A stretch of DNA of 64,000 nt, taken from the NCBI RefSeq assembly GCF_033473495.1, contig NC_088938.1:2108001-2172000 (forward strand). Direction: 5' to 3'. A model generated the notes under the pieces. The model searched no databases, was not told where the DNA came from, and saw only the letters and a program-made list of their open reading frames with translations. Of this stretch, positions 1 to 14,694 are shown in pieces. Position 1 is the first letter of the stretch; every line of letters begins with the position of its first letter. This stretch comes from Cercospora beticola. Taxonomy: Eukaryota > Ascomycota > Dothideomycetes > Mycosphaerellales > Mycosphaerellaceae. The position numbers and the translations under genes were made by a program.

Positions 1-328
1 ACTTGCTCGTGTGAGGCGTGGGTCGATCAAGGCTCAGCGAATCTCAACATGCTCTTCGCAAGACACATGGAGGTCTCGGAAAAAAGATGCAGTCGCATGG
101 AGTTGATCACGCAGAGTACACGCGCACGTGTTGAGAGGCGTGAATCGCGCTTGCGCAAAACGAATCCTTGCCACGGCAAAACATTTCTCCTCCCTGCTTC
201 CTGGCTTGGCCATAGCGATTTCCATTGCGCAGGAGGTGCCTGCCACTTCTGCAGAGTCATCGCTCCAACACTTGCAGGCTAGCATGCAATCTGCGGTCTC
301 TTTGAGCTGATCACAGCGACTGCTGAAG
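1..328. other. 3' flank without supported gene
   Basis: This is the stretch beyond the thioesterase stop codon, up to the left window edge. Open frames exist on both strands but none looks like a known protein or has a convincing start. Probably 3' UTR and intergenic DNA. Confidence 0.4.
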
Positions 329-1093
329 CTAGTTTTCAATTGTACAAACCAAGAACTTGACCTTCTCGCAGCCGATAGCAAGACCTCTCCCTCTCAAGGA
401 TCCAGGTGCGCGCCTTTGTTTTCTTCCCTCAGCATCTAAGGCGGCCTTGTTATGCTCCGCCAAAGCCAACACTTTGCCAGTAGCTTTATCCTTCATGACA
501 CATTGGATAGCACCTGAAGGACAGAGTCAGTCAATGCGAACCCACGTAAACAGCCATGCCAGGAAGAGAGGAGTCAAAACACTCACATAACCTCTTTCCG
601 GCACTTCTCACAAAATTCTCGCTCCTCACCACAATCCCTTGAGGAATAGGTCTCAAATACGTGATATTCAACGTCCTCGACAATCCGCCAAAGTCCCAGA
701 ACCCTTCTTCTGCCATCGGACCGGCAGCCATACTTGTCGTATTGTCGGACATCGTCGCAATCATACCACCGTGCGCATTCCCCATCGAACTGCACATCCC
801 GGGAACGATTTCAATCTCAAAGACAACATGAGTTTCCATTCCTGTCTCAGTGGCTTGTGTCTTTCTGGCAGAGATGACTTTGGTGTGTTGCATAACTATG
901 AGGTCCCAGCCCTGGTAGTGCGATTAGAACAACGCACTCCATTGCCGAGATGAACTGCAAGACTACTCACATGGAAGTCTGGGTTTTTGGCGTAGCCATC
1001 GAGATACGCCTGTATCCTCTCCACGGGGTCGGCGATCGAAGTATTGAAGAGGCCTACGACATTAGGTTTCCGTGGAGGGGGAGACGAGGACAT
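329..1093 (-). CDS. PaaI/ACOT13-type hotdog-fold acyl-CoA thioesterase
   Basis: Probable hotdog-fold thioesterase of the PaaI/ACOT13 class, which hydrolyses acyl-CoA thioesters. I rebuild three exons: 1093-971, 911-587 and 513-329, giving 210 residues. Intron 1 opens GTGAGT and closes ACCAG; that acceptor keeps the segment GWDLIV in frame, typical of the strand before the core fold. Intron 2 opens GTGAGT and closes TTCAG. The signature is GNAHGG near residues 85-90, followed by an Asp near 97 (HGGMIATMSD), the family's HGG loop and active-site helix. The start is the ATG at 1093; an ATG four codons upstream in frame is possible. The C-terminus after the core is basic and ends CTIEN. Substrate cannot be told from sequence. 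The gene lies tail-away from Rsp5, about 0.8 kb apart, on the same strand. Confidence 0.82.
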
Positions 1094-1924
1094 TTCGTCC
1101 AGCAACGAAAAGCTCAGAAAAACACGTCAACTTTGCAACTTTGTCAGAGGAATGCAGTGGTAATCGAACGACACGATAGTTCCCATTGTCTTCATCGAAC
1201 TTATTGCTTGGCCTGGTGATCAATAGTGAAGTTGCTAGTTCAAAGATATCCCGAGGTTGGGCTGATCGCCGTGACCGCGACCGTGACCCGCGCGGGACGT
1301 TCGGGCCCTGAAACTCAGAACGAGATGATGGGATTCTGCTGCTTGACTCGACTCGTAGGTCAAGAAACAACGAACACTTGAGGTATATCACCGAGCACAG
1401 GTAACCATAGGCCAGGATCCTGTCCCCGGAGATAGAGAGGTCTATGTTCCCTGGCTTGTTGGCCGACACGACGATTTTCGAAAAGGATCCACGATTCTTG
1501 CGCTGTCATCGTCTCATAATTTGATACAGTAATACGCATCACAGATACCGATACCGATGACTTTCCTGCAAGCGTCCTGATAATCAGTCTCATCCACCCA
1601 CGCCACCTTTGTCCTTTCGCCCTGTCACATGCATGCGTAAATCTAATGAGCGCCGTTATATACAGATTGCACCCGTGTAGTGACCCTCCCTCAGTCTCCT
1701 TGGGCGACAGTAATTTGCGGCTGATCGAGCCCTATCGTGAAGGGACGTGATGCTTGAGCGTGTCTTGACTCGACTCTTCACATCAGTTGTGATTGACCGG
1801 TGGCCTCGGCGCTGTAGATGCGAGCCAGGAGACTGCATAGGCTTGCTCGCAGCGACGGTAATGACTGGGGTAGGGTACCGAAGCATGCTTTTTAATGGAC
1901 CGCTACGCGTTCCATTGACGCAGT
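1094..1924. other. intergenic, promoter of thioesterase and 3' end of Rsp5
   Basis: About 830 bases between two minus-strand genes. It should hold the thioesterase promoter and the Rsp5 terminator. Short frames on both strands have no recognisable content. I see no tRNA or repeat. Confidence 0.4.
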
Positions 1925-4708
<2,784 letters not shown>

Positions 4709-5703
4709 GGTGTCCGACGTTCTCCTGCCCGATGCTTGCCCTGGAGGTTGGCGGACGGCGACCACGTGCTATAACCAGCACGGGCGAAGAGGGCACCAGA
4801 ATGCTCCCGATTCGGCGGCGCTGCAGAAGATATTGCGACGTCGACGATGGCGGCGGCGCTGCGCTGGGAGGGTGTTCGTGGGGTGGTGTTCGTGGCCGGA
4901 GCAGATGACGCTGGTGAATCGGATGAGGCGCAGCAGGCAAAGCGACACGACCTGACTTCGCTTGGAGGGCGCTACAACTGCCCGTGTAATGCACAAACAA
5001 TAGGATGCACCGCGCTTGTCGTCTGCGGTGGTGCGATGCGAGACCGCGTCGTCAATCGGGGAGTGGGCGGCACTGCTGGGTGAGGGCGTAGTTGGCAGTC
5101 GTTCTTGCTGGCTGAACCCGTGCCCCACCCTCGCGCTCTTCCGAGTCTTGGAAGGAAACATCCGAGCCAGCACCTTTTCTCTCTTCTCTCCACTCCAGCA
5201 CCACTACAACCACTTGATACCGCCTTGCCGCCAAACGACATGCATTGCGCCACACTTCTATCGGTAATACTGACGAGGCGCGGCAGAGCGGCATGTCGGC
5301 TCGACCATGTTTGCCATCGCAGAAGTCGAGCGCAACGCATTCGGCTCAATTAGCCACCATTTCTGGCGACGCTCTCTCGATTGCTATTCAAACAGCATTA
5401 CTAAGACTAAGTGGTATATCCTGTCCAACGCCCAAAAGCCCTCACGAAGTCCTCCCGAGCCCAAATTTCTTCTTTCCAACACGACAAGGCTGCAGTCTGC
5501 CCTGATTCCCGAGCTGAGATCCTGCCGCGGAGTCGTGATCCTTTCAAACGTGCCTCTTTTATCCAGCCATCCAGCACCTTCCAAGACCAGACTCTTGCAT
5601 TGCTCTTCTCCTTCATTCTCTTTTCTCCGTTTCAAGGACTAGCCTCAAACAGTCCGGAACCACATTTCTATGTTGCTCGAACAGCTTCTGACACACCCGC
5701 TTC
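4709..5703. other. intergenic, upstream of Rsp5
   Basis: Nearly 1 kb that should contain the Rsp5 promoter/5' UTR and the 3' UTR of the Zn2Cys6 gene. It is pyrimidine-rich in places (about 5160-5230 and 5570-5640). I recognise no gene in it. Confidence 0.4.
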
Positions 5704-7510
5704 TCATAAAAGCATCGTTCCAAGACCCATCTCCAAAGCCGGAGCGCTCGATACGACAGCGCTTGTTGTCACGTTCTCGCGAAACATCAAAGCCTGGACG
5801 GGCCACTGGACCCAGTTTTTCCATCCGTCATTCAGATTCAGCAACACATCTTGCAAGACCCTTTCACCCCACCCTCGTGCCCACCAGCGTCCGTCTAACA
5901 GATTTAGTATGACACAGTGATAGCTGACTATGACCAGAGCCTGTGGGATTCTTCGCCGGACCATGTCCGACAAGGTTGCACTTTCTTGCTTTGGCCAGCA
6001 TAATAGAGATGCTACGCCACATCCGGAGGTTGACTGTGGTAGTAGACTTTGGTGCAGGCTCCGCAACTCATCGATCGCGAGCGCACATGCTGCTCGCTCA
6101 TTTGGCAGCATGGCCTCGATGCCAAGCATATAATCGAGGTGGTTCAATCCAAGATCCAGACCTTCCGGCAACAAAGGGTATGTCGCAACAGCCTCCTGCC
6201 ATCCTCGCGTCACTATCTGAGCAAATGGACCCTGGGATATCAGGTACCATCTTTCATGTGTTGCGCTGCCGACCTCTCCAGCAAGGAGCATCAGATCGGC
6301 CATTCCATCCAAGGCGTTGGGAGGCAGCATTGCCCCTGGTTCAGAGGCGTTTCCAACAGACTGTGTCGCTGCAGCATACCCGAACAGCAGCGCAAGCCAG
6401 CGAGATACATAATGGGCACTCGCTGCCTCCACCGTGCACACCTCATTGGCCCTCTGCAGCTGCATTGCGGCTAGATCCATATGCTCAATCGCGCAACTGC
6501 GCAAGGAGCTCGCTTGTTCCAGCATCACCGTCGCTTTGTGCAAGGCAACCAGGCCCAGTAACGCGTTCAGAGTATGGTCATGGGAGAATGCAATCTTGGG
6601 CAGCTCGTTCTTCCAGATATGCACAACGAAAGCCTGGTCGCTGATTTCACCGAGCACGCCCTTGGTGTACGACATGTAATGGTGCATCAGTTGCAGATCT
6701 AGTTGCCAGTTGGCTGAGCCAGGACTTCGGGGGAGATGCGCTGTCAATCTTCCGAAATTGTCATGACCGGCCGCCAATAGGTGCTGTCCTCCGACTGGAT
6801 AGTGAGGATGTGGAGGGCTGAACGGCGAAAAGGAAGACCTTTCGAAAGTGTGCTCCATGGGCAGCGACAGAGTCGATCCAGCCGCCAGTGGAGACCTGCT
6901 CGGCAGGCTGGGGGCCGCTGTTGTAGCCTCCGATGAAGAAGCTATCGACTGTGTCCGGTCCTTCTGCCTCTTCTTGCTATCTTCTCTCGGAACGAAAGGT
7001 CCTCCAGCCAGGCTGCACGGTACTCCATGTCGGTTACAATTGGAGCAGGGCGCTTCTTCGTTGCATTTGACATGCCGTCGCTTGCATTGCGCGCAGCCTT
7101 TGCGGCTCTTCTTATGTCCGACCCGCGGTGCTCTGCTCAAGAATTCATACATTAGTCATGAGGATCTTGTTGGTCTTACTTGTGTAACAAACGAGCTGAT
7201 CGACAGCGCAGATAATATACCATCGCACCGACGAGGCCTATTGCGCTGTGAATTGGCGAATACATTGAGCCAGCCGCAAAATTCCAGCCGCACAAGACAT
7301 GGGCATGAAACGAAAAACAAAAACATCCAAAAATGCTTACTTCAGCTCTGCGCCATCCTTCAGTTGTCCTGTCTTCTTGTTGTGTCGGCTAGCAGGGATC
7401 TTTGTGGTGGCTGTTGTCGCCTGAAAGGTCGCGATCGTAGCAGTCGGTGAAGCACTCGTGGCCTGATACTCTTGCGTCGCAGTCGGCATAACGAGCGTAA
7501 TCATTGCCAT
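5704..7510 (-). CDS. Zn2Cys6 fungal transcription factor
   Basis: Fungal-specific transcription factor with an N-terminal Gal4-type binuclear zinc cluster. The spacing is CX2CX6CX5CX2CX6C, within GCAQCKRRHVKC and CSNCNRHGVPC, preceded by the basic KKSRKG. The main exon is 7132-5704. A frame at 7510-7341 ends at a GTAAGC donor; the acceptor TTGAGCAG at 7134-7133 is preceded by a TGACTAATG branch-like site, and the phases match. Joined, the product has 532 residues with cluster cysteines at about 70-96. If the intron is wrong, the ATG at 7152 gives 482 residues. The remainder resembles the loosely conserved fungal regulatory domain, with helix-rich segments such as LNALLGLVALHKA. There are no neighbours that reveal target genes. 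The 208-base intron is long for this window, so the first exon is the weaker part. Confidence 0.85.
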
Positions 7511-10230
7511 TCTGGCAGAGCTCCTGTTGCTTGTCGCATCGCCTTCGGGTAGTTCAGGCGATGAGGGCTGAGAACCAACGGACAAAAAGAAACTACAAGT
7601 TGTCGGGTGGTGGCTATGGCTTTCTCAGCTGCCGGATGGCTTGGATGTAGACACTACAGCGGTCTGAGTCTTTCGTCCAGTAAGTTGCCAGCGTAGGTAC
7701 TCTTGGATGCACGCGCTACTCGGATGCAAAGTGGGAACGTTAGGGTTCTGTACCTGCGTGACGGAAGTGGCAGTGGCAGTGGCAGAGGTAAGGCGATGTA
7801 TGGCGTCTTTAGAGAAAAGGCGTGCGGGTGATGTTCAAATGCCGTACGCGAGCATGCACGAGACATGTGGAAGGGATGGTCAAGCTACTATAAAGTGACT
7901 AACTGCTTGCCTTGCCTGGCCTGGCCTTCTTTGCTTGCCTGTTAAGGCCAAGTCATATCGAGTAAGTGACTACCTCAAGGTCAAAGCGCAGCGAAACTAC
8001 ATTGCGCAAAGCTAGAGAGCACGCGGGCACGCACGCGCGATGACGATCTTTCACATGTACACACAGACCGGCCCTTGTTCAGCGACCGTCTCCTCATCTC
8101 AGAAAGTACAGAGTACCGTGGAGCACGAGGTCAGAAGCGTGTTGGCGGGATAAGGACGAGGGGTCCAGAGAGTGCAGACACGCGAACACGGTGTTTCTCA
8201 TTCGGGTATAGAACATGCAGCCGAAGGGCCTTGGCACAGTTCTTAGTTTCGGCTGACACATAGCTTCGCAGCCTCGCGGCGGTGATCTTCATCGATAGGT
8301 AGGTATTTTGGTGCTATTGAAAGAGGCCGCCCTGTTACCTGGGTCTCTTTGTAACGACCTATATGAGCCATTCGGAAGGATGCCGAACGCCTTGCTCGGA
8401 ATTCTTCGCTGAAGCGGAGTCGATCGTAACTCGTGACTCGATATGACCGGGATCGAACAATGTGACAGAGCCACGGAAGAGCGTTGCAGTGAAGTGCATC
8501 GCGGACTTTTGGTTGACCGATGGATAGGCTTGAGTCACACACTAGCGACTGCGAGTCTTCATCATCTCCGAAGCCAGTATTGTCGACATCGTGGGTGTAT
8601 GTCACGCGAAGCTAGGCAGGTGAAAGCATAGCTGGATACTGGCCAGTTAAGGCTTGAGACCGGTGTAGAATTGCATGATGGTTGGTCGTGGCCCTGCTTG
8701 CTTGAATTTAGTGGTTGCAGATATGAGCTTAGTGGACAAGCGATGCATGCTGCGACCCTGCGCCACGTGTCGTTGGCTTCCCATGTGCACCATTTCGCTA
8801 GTTTATTGGCACCGCAAGACCCCCTCTTTGCGCAAGAAGGATCAGAACAATCCGATTCTTGCGTGTTGGCTTGCTCACGTCACCGACGCCTCCCGCATGA
8901 GTCCGACCGGTCAGTCTCAGCTCGTTGCACTGCCGACAGATGTCGTGAAGTTTGATTGCGCTGTGCGATTTCGCATGTGAAGGTACACGTTCAAATGGCC
9001 TTCTTTCCATCAGACATTGCTTTAAGCTGTCGACTTCGAATAACCTTAAATCGTCCGGATGAAGTTAAACGAGCGTCGATCAAGACCCACTGCACATAGG
9101 GCTATCCAGGTGGCTGGAGACCGCAACCCACTTCGTGCTGATGAATACCAGCACTGTGCTCGATCGTGCCAGCGCTGCAGCTGAACAAAGGTCGAGCATA
9201 CATCGTGCAGATTGAGCGCCCTGCGTCCTGGCGGGCATCGGCAGCCACGTTCCAGATGGTTCATCACACATCCACCAATTCAACTTTGGCCTGCTACGGC
9301 CGTAATACGTCCAGTGGAGCAGCTCGTGAGCACACATACCGCTCTCGGTAACGCAGATCTTTAAGTCGGAGCCGATCAACACGGGAAGTGAGTTCCTGTG
9401 CGACAGGCTGATAGCGGTGTTCGAAATATTTAGTAGGTCAATATGCTTGTTGATCATCCCTGTACGAAGCGATGCTGTATCATTGATGTAGCAGTCGTGA
9501 ATAATTCTTTACCAGTTGACCGGATCGACGAATGCTTGAGCGTCACCAAGGTTAGGCTTGGGCATTTGATGAAAACTCCTCTTTCGTCGGCATCGCATTG
9601 ATCAAGCGATTGTCTGATGAAGTTGGCCTCCGATACTTCCCTCCGTGCCGAATTGATCGTGAAAGAAGATGTGATGCAGTCGTCTGTTCAATAATCAGCA
9701 ATGGAGAGCTACAGCAGTACGCGCTGAGCTCATACCATGACTTTCACTCACGACTGACCACTCATCCTGAACGATGCGGGCGACCAGTCTGCGCAGAGTC
9801 TGCGACGTCGGCCACACCATACTTTGGCGCATCGACTTCACCCAATCATCACGGCCTGTCAGAATCAGACAGCGAGATGTATGTCACCTCTTCACTCTTG
9901 CACCAAATCTTCACCACACTATCACGGACTCTTGAATCTGGACCAACTCTTGAACCTGACGGAAATGCCTTGAATGGCAATGGCTCTTACTCCAACACAT
10001 TGCAGAGTTTTGTGGCTTCTTTCTGATGCCCGATTCTTCATCTATTAAGCCTCTCCTCGAAGCTGAAGCACAACAGTATCCGGTCCAATCTGCTCGTTCA
10101 CCTTCCTCTTGACTGTCGCCGAAGCCAAAATGCGCGTTGCGGCAGTGCAGAAGCACCTCGGAATCTTTCATCACCAAATGTAATTCAGTCTAGGTCAAAT
10201 AGCAAGGGATAGTCGCATTCGGACGTTCGC
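7511..10230. other. 2.7-kb region without recognisable gene
   Basis: This is the longest unexplained gap. It lies between the heads of the Zn2Cys6 gene and the tail of the RNA-binding protein gene. Several frames of 60-140 codons exist on both strands, but most begin at TTG/GTG or overlap each other and none shows a known motif. There is a tiny TGGCAG repeat near 7769 and a TGGCC-rich stretch near 7912-7930. No B-box pair or clover-leaf that I trust. Confidence 0.35.
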
Positions 10231-11048
10231 TCAGTATGGGTTGTAGCCGCGGCCACGGAAACCGCCTCGGCCACCACCGCGGTATCTAATACGTTGTTAG
10301 CAAGGTACATTATGCGCCGAAGGTACGAGAACTTACCCTCCGCGTCCGCGAAACGGCGGTGGGCCACCATAGCCTCCCATAGGAGGACCATAGCCACCAC
10401 CACCGCCGCCGTAGCCGCCGCGAGGTCCACCACGGCCCCGACCTCGACCGCCCCTAGTCATGCCTGGCAGATTAGTACGCTTTGGAACGACCTGTGTGTC
10501 CGGTCAGTGTGCTGCATGGTAGATCTGAAGGGACAGGAACATACTTTGATGTTGCGGTTCCGGAATACGCTCTCGTTCAGCACCAGAGCGCTCGTAACGA
10601 GCTGAGGCTCGCTGAACTCGACGTATGCATACCCCTTGGGATGACCCGTGAACTTGTCCAGCAGAATAGTGACTCTGTTGATGCTCCCCACGCTCTGGAA
10701 GTGCGCCTGAATTTCCTCTGGACTGGCGCCATAGTCCACGTTCCCAACGAAGATGCTTCGTCCGTCGATGTCCTCTTTGCTTTCCCGCAAGTTGTCCGAC
10801 TGCGAATCCATTGAAGCCTGCATTTCGCGCAACTTGGCAGCTTCCGCCTCCATCTCCTCCACGCGCTTCTTCATGGCCGCAATCTCCTCCTCATCATCGC
10901 CCAGGTCCTCGTCCTCGGGCTGACGATCAAGGTCGTCGTTGTTCGGCTTAGTTTCCTCGTCGGCCATGGTGTGGGATGAAGCGCTGGATTCGGTCCTAGT
11001 AGGCTCGTTAGAGCGGCTCGAGGTGGATGGAATGGGCGCGTCTGCCAT
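10231..11048 (-). CDS. pab2: Polyadenylate-binding protein 2-like RNA-binding protein (RRM plus RGG tail)
   Basis: Nuclear poly(A)-binding protein of the PABPN1/Pab2 type, which acts in polyadenylation and nuclear RNA turnover. Three exons, 11048-10545, 10491-10337 and 10285-10231, give 237 residues. The N-terminus is acidic ([11 protein letters not shown]), followed by a coiled-coil stretch at about 53-80 ([14 protein letters not shown]). One RRM occupies about 97-170, with RNP2 SIFVGN and RNP1 KGYAYVEF. The segment after the first splice junction ([10 protein letters not shown]) is the diagnostic PABPN1 continuation. The tail is an arginine/glycine-rich stretch ending RGYNPY, a likely methylation target. 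Introns open GTATGT and GTAAGT. Start chosen at the first ATG of the conserved frame; the frame is open further upstream. It diverges from the F-box gene. Confidence 0.93.
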
Positions 11049-11703
11049 GTCGCGGAGAAAGGTACAAGATAAATTACCCAGCTCCGGTCGTGCAACAAAA
11101 CTCTCGCGCAACGTACCGAGGGATGGATGTATGCAGAAAGATGACAAATACAGCGGTGATGTTGATGCGACCCGTGTATTTGAGTAAGAGGCGCAGAAGC
11201 GAGGGTGTTGTCGCAATGGAAGTGGAATGTCTGGTATGTGGACTGGTCGCGATTGCCTCGAGCTTGAAATGCCGCGCTCGGGTGCTTTCCGCTCGGACCA
11301 GCACGTGTTTTCAACGATGTGAACACTTCTCCAATTCACTTCATGCCATACACATGCTTTCATATGATAGCCACATGCAAGCAATCGACCCGCTCACTAG
11401 AGCTGTGTCAGGCCGAGTTGCGAATGTCCATGGGCAGCAACATGAGGGATCAACCCCGTTCGAGCAAGCAATGCGGCGATCAGACTTTCTCATCTGCAAT
11501 CCTTCACCACGCTGGCTGATACGCGGCTGCGTCCGGGTGTGTGACTGACATCGCCTTGAGGTGAACTGCAGGATTGCGCCTTGGTGCCACACAAACGAAT
11601 GTCTAATTGAAGGGACCTTGCATCCTGTGTGACCGGTTCACCTGCTGCTATCCCGCTGCCTGGTCCACAGAACAACTCGCTCTGCGGCTCAACAGAAGAA
11701 AGA
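11049..11703. promoter_or_regulatory. Divergent promoter region, Pab2-like / F-box
   Basis: About 650 bases separate the start codons of two head-to-head genes, so both promoters must lie here. I cannot assign specific factor sites. Confidence 0.45.
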
Positions 11704-13239
11704 ATGGCCGCACTGGACAAACTACCGGCCGAGCTCGTAGAGAACATTGTGCTGTCCTTGACGCTACACGAAATCTGTGCGTTCAGGCTAGCCAACCGCT
11801 CGATTGCGTCCAAAGCATCACAGGACCACTTTCGGTCCTTCTATCGCAGCAAACGCGTTGATGTTGACGAGCATGGCCTGAAAGACTTTGTCGTGGTCAC
11901 TGCAAATGGAGGCATGGGCTGCTTGATTGACGACTTCACACTGACCGGACTGGTATACAACTCATTCTACATCCAGTCCCAATTGCGCTCCGGCAACGTC
12001 AGAGAAGACAACTGGCGTGCAATCACCGAAGAAGAGAGAGTCGCTCTGCAGCGACAGCTCAACACGTTTAAGCGAAGGGAGCAGGCTCAGATGCACTTTC
12101 TGCAGAGCGAGGACGCTCAAAGGCTTTTGGTCAAAGCATTCCGGAACATAGTCAAAGGAAGGGCCGCCAACAGGCCACTATCGCTCACCCTCGACTTGGC
12201 TGTCTACCGAGACGATCCACTGATCCGCTCGACGCCTCTCCGAGGGGGAAGCTGGCGCATGATCTGGCAAAATGCAGCTGACACGTTCCAGCTCGTTCAA
12301 GACGCGCTCGACAGAACGATGTTGCCGGTGTACAATCTTCGCCTCTTCCCTGTATATGGCCAAAGTGGGCAAAAGAGGTCAAGCTTGGCATGCAATGAGA
12401 TCGGACCAGTCATCAAATATTCAGGGCTAGAGTCTTGTCTCGCTAACCTTAGATCGCTCACGGTAACTTATTCAGATAAAAGCATCTTGTCCGATGACCG
12501 AGACGCAGAACTGGTAGATGCGTGGGACAAAGCGGAAATGGCGAGACAACGACATGGCTACCGGGGACTTCTGAAGCAGACGCTAGAAGCTGCAGATCCG
12601 AGCAACTTCACGGGTCTGCTGAGCTTTGTGCAGGCATGCCACAACCTGGAAGAGCTCGAGATACATCGATATCGCTTGACCAGAGGTGCCGGCTCTACTG
12701 CTCATGTTCAGGGCGACAAAATGTCGCACATACTGTTCGCCCGCCTCACACTTCCTCATCTACGTGATTGCAGGCTTCGAGGTTTCCGTGCGAGCTCCGA
12801 CGACACTGTCAACTTTCTGCGGCGCCACAGACTCCACAAACTGCTGCTCAAGAATTTTGCCCTCTCCGCTGGGTCTTATCGGGTCATATTTGACCACTGC
12901 ACAGGGGATGGAGCGGATATGGAGCCAGGGCAGCCCGACCTGAACAGGATCGAGTTTGAAGATCTCTTCGAAGAGCGTTCTGACGAGTTCGGTATTGTCA
13001 GACACAACGCGAACCGACAGTGGCTCGTACTCTTTGCCGGGCCCGACCAGGAGCACGACTCTGATGTTGGTGGGAAGCGCGGTAGCAATATGATCCAGCG
13101 ATGGAGCAGTGGCACCAAGCGACCGATCCAATATACGACTCAAGACTCGAGAGATCCACCCATCCAGGGGAACTTGACGCGCTTCAGTGAGTGGCAAAGG
13201 GGATTCAGCGAGGAGTTCGGACCACCAGACTTTAGATAA
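11704..13239 (+). CDS. F-box domain protein
   Basis: Putative substrate-recognition subunit of an SCF ubiquitin ligase. A single exon encodes 511 residues from the ATG at 11704; the frame is open for 25 further codons upstream. The N-terminal F-box is seen at about residues 2-45 (LDKLPAELVENIV, then LHEICAFRLANRSI). The remainder is helix-rich, with leucine-rich stretches such as CLANLRSLTVTYS and ACHNLEELEIHRY that might form irregular LRR-like units, but I see no WD40 repeats. The C-terminal 60 residues are polar and probably disordered. The family is large and lineage-expanded in filamentous fungi; the substrate cannot be inferred. A long antisense frame over its 3' end is a shadow. Confidence 0.85.
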   Translation: MAALDKLPAELVENIVLSLTLHEICAFRLANRSIASKASQDHFRSFYRSKRVDVDEHGLKDFVVVTANGGMGCLIDDFTLTGLVYNSFYIQSQLRSGNVREDNWRAITEEERVALQRQLNTFKRREQAQMHFLQSEDAQRLLVKAFRNIVKGRAANRPLSLTLDLAVYRDDPLIRSTPLRGGSWRMIWQNAADTFQLVQDALDRTMLPVYNLRLFPVYGQSGQKRSSLACNEIGPVIKYSGLESCLANLRSLTVTYSDKSILSDDRDAELVDAWDKAEMARQRHGYRGLLKQTLEAADPSNFTGLLSFVQACHNLEELEIHRYRLTRGAGSTAHVQGDKMSHILFARLTLPHLRDCRLRGFRASSDDTVNFLRRHRLHKLLLKNFALSAGSYRVIFDHCTGDGADMEPGQPDLNRIEFEDLFEERSDEFGIVRHNANRQWLVLFAGPDQEHDSDVGGKRGSNMIQRWSSGTKRPIQYTTQDSRDPPIQGNLTRFSEWQRGFSEEFGPPDFR

Positions 13240-14694
13240 TGAAGGGATGGTGCATGTAAATATCGACCTGAACGACGGTTTATACTTCGGCTCATCAGGG
13301 TTGAAATCTTCGACACTACGTTCTCTGCTTTCTTCACGTTGCACGTGTCGCCCATGTTGTCCGCCGATGAACCTACACATGTGCATCCCAATGGGGCAAG
13401 AGAGTCGACCACTACGCCACTCGCACTGCTCAAGGGCCAAGCCTGATGGGTCGCGTACCTGCTTACTCCGAAACCCGTACTAGTGGACCGCATGTGCAAT
13501 AACACAAACCAGCGCAGGCAAGCCGTCTTGATGTATGATCAGACCTGCGCTGCCGGTCCTTGCTTGACCCCACGGGGATTCTGCACACTGTTTGAAGGAT
13601 TCGCAAGTTTGATGTGTCTCTCCACGAAGCATGCAGCCATCGGCGTGACTGCGGAGAAATGTGGCGCGCAGCTTCTTCCAGCAACGAACGATGGGTGAGA
13701 GCATGCGGTATTTTCGCACGCTTCCTTGCACAGTGAGCAACGTCCTCCCTGTACCCGATCTCACGCCTGGGATGAGGGATCTTGAACGGAGCACGACCCC
13801 TTAGCGGATAATGGTCTCGGCTTCTGTACACAGCTTGCGCGGCTTCTTGTCGACGCTGGCTGTGAGGCTCAATCACCTCTCGTGGTACCTGTGGTCCCAG
13901 CATCGGCGGACTGCAGCTAGTCATACCACACAGACCAGACTCGGCGCATGCTCGCAGACCGTTTGGCCGCGCAGTCGGGAGCGAGAAGTGTGCGGTGCGG
14001 GCAGGGTTTGCACCACATCGAAAGGTGGAGTAGCTCGGCACGCGTCGCATCGCCTCGTCAAGCCAGCCAAGAAGTTGGAGACCATCGAAGGGTGGAAGTA
14101 TGACGCTGAACGGCCGCATGCTGCCCTCGCTGCGCTGCCGCCGCAATGAGGCGCGAATCGGCACTACTCTGCCAGACGGCACGACGAGCAGCAAAGCCCC
14201 AAGATGCGGCACACTCGCCTCTTCTGTTCGTCCTCACCAGCACCACCCAGTCACCGGTAAGGATACCATTTCCGCCCACTATTAGCTTTTTTGCTCTGCT
14301 GCACCCGACCCTCACTACTACCCGCGTGGCACTCGAGACGGCTCCAACTCTGTCAAAGAGGGCCCGACACCTGGTGTTGGCTCAAATACGCCCGCGAGCT
14401 TGGTACATCCGAGACGTACCACTGTTCTCCTCCTCCACTCTCCAGCCTCTCGGTGCGCATCACTTTCGAGTCGTCGACAGTCTGGTAGGCTCGATCGCAG
14501 GGCACATACACCGCAGGCCGACACTCCTCACGTACACAAGGACAACCAGCTCTCGGCCGGCATGAACAATGCGTCAGGTCGCTATTGAACGACTGCGAAT
14601 AGAGGAATACGGGTAGATTTTCAGATCAAAGAGCTCCGAAATCATAGGACCGCCGAAGCATGGGCTTGTGGAGTGAAGGAAAGTGATACACAAA
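13240..14694. other. 1.45-kb intergenic region
   Basis: The stretch lies between the F-box stop and the fusion-gene start. A minus-strand frame of about 249 codons runs from 14212 to 13463, but its composition is Arg/Ser/Pro-rich without motifs, as expected by chance in GC-rich DNA. Probably F-box 3' UTR plus the promoter of the fusion gene. Confidence 0.35.

Noticed and set aside
7766..7790. Short TGGCAG repeat
   Set aside because: Only about three copies; trivial simple-sequence repeat.
8447..8470. B-box-like GATCGAAC (tRNA promoter element on the minus strand)
   Set aside because: No matching A box or clover-leaf stems around it.
12760..13440. 226-codon minus-strand frame overlapping the F-box 3' end
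   Set aside because: Antisense shadow of the F-box gene, which has the recognisable domain.
13463..14212. 249-codon minus-strand frame between the F-box and fusion genes
   Set aside because: Arg/Ser/Pro-rich with no motif; expected by chance in this base composition.
14683..14694. Longer start of the fusion protein
   Set aside because: The in-frame codon at 14683 is GTG; the first ATG is at 14695.
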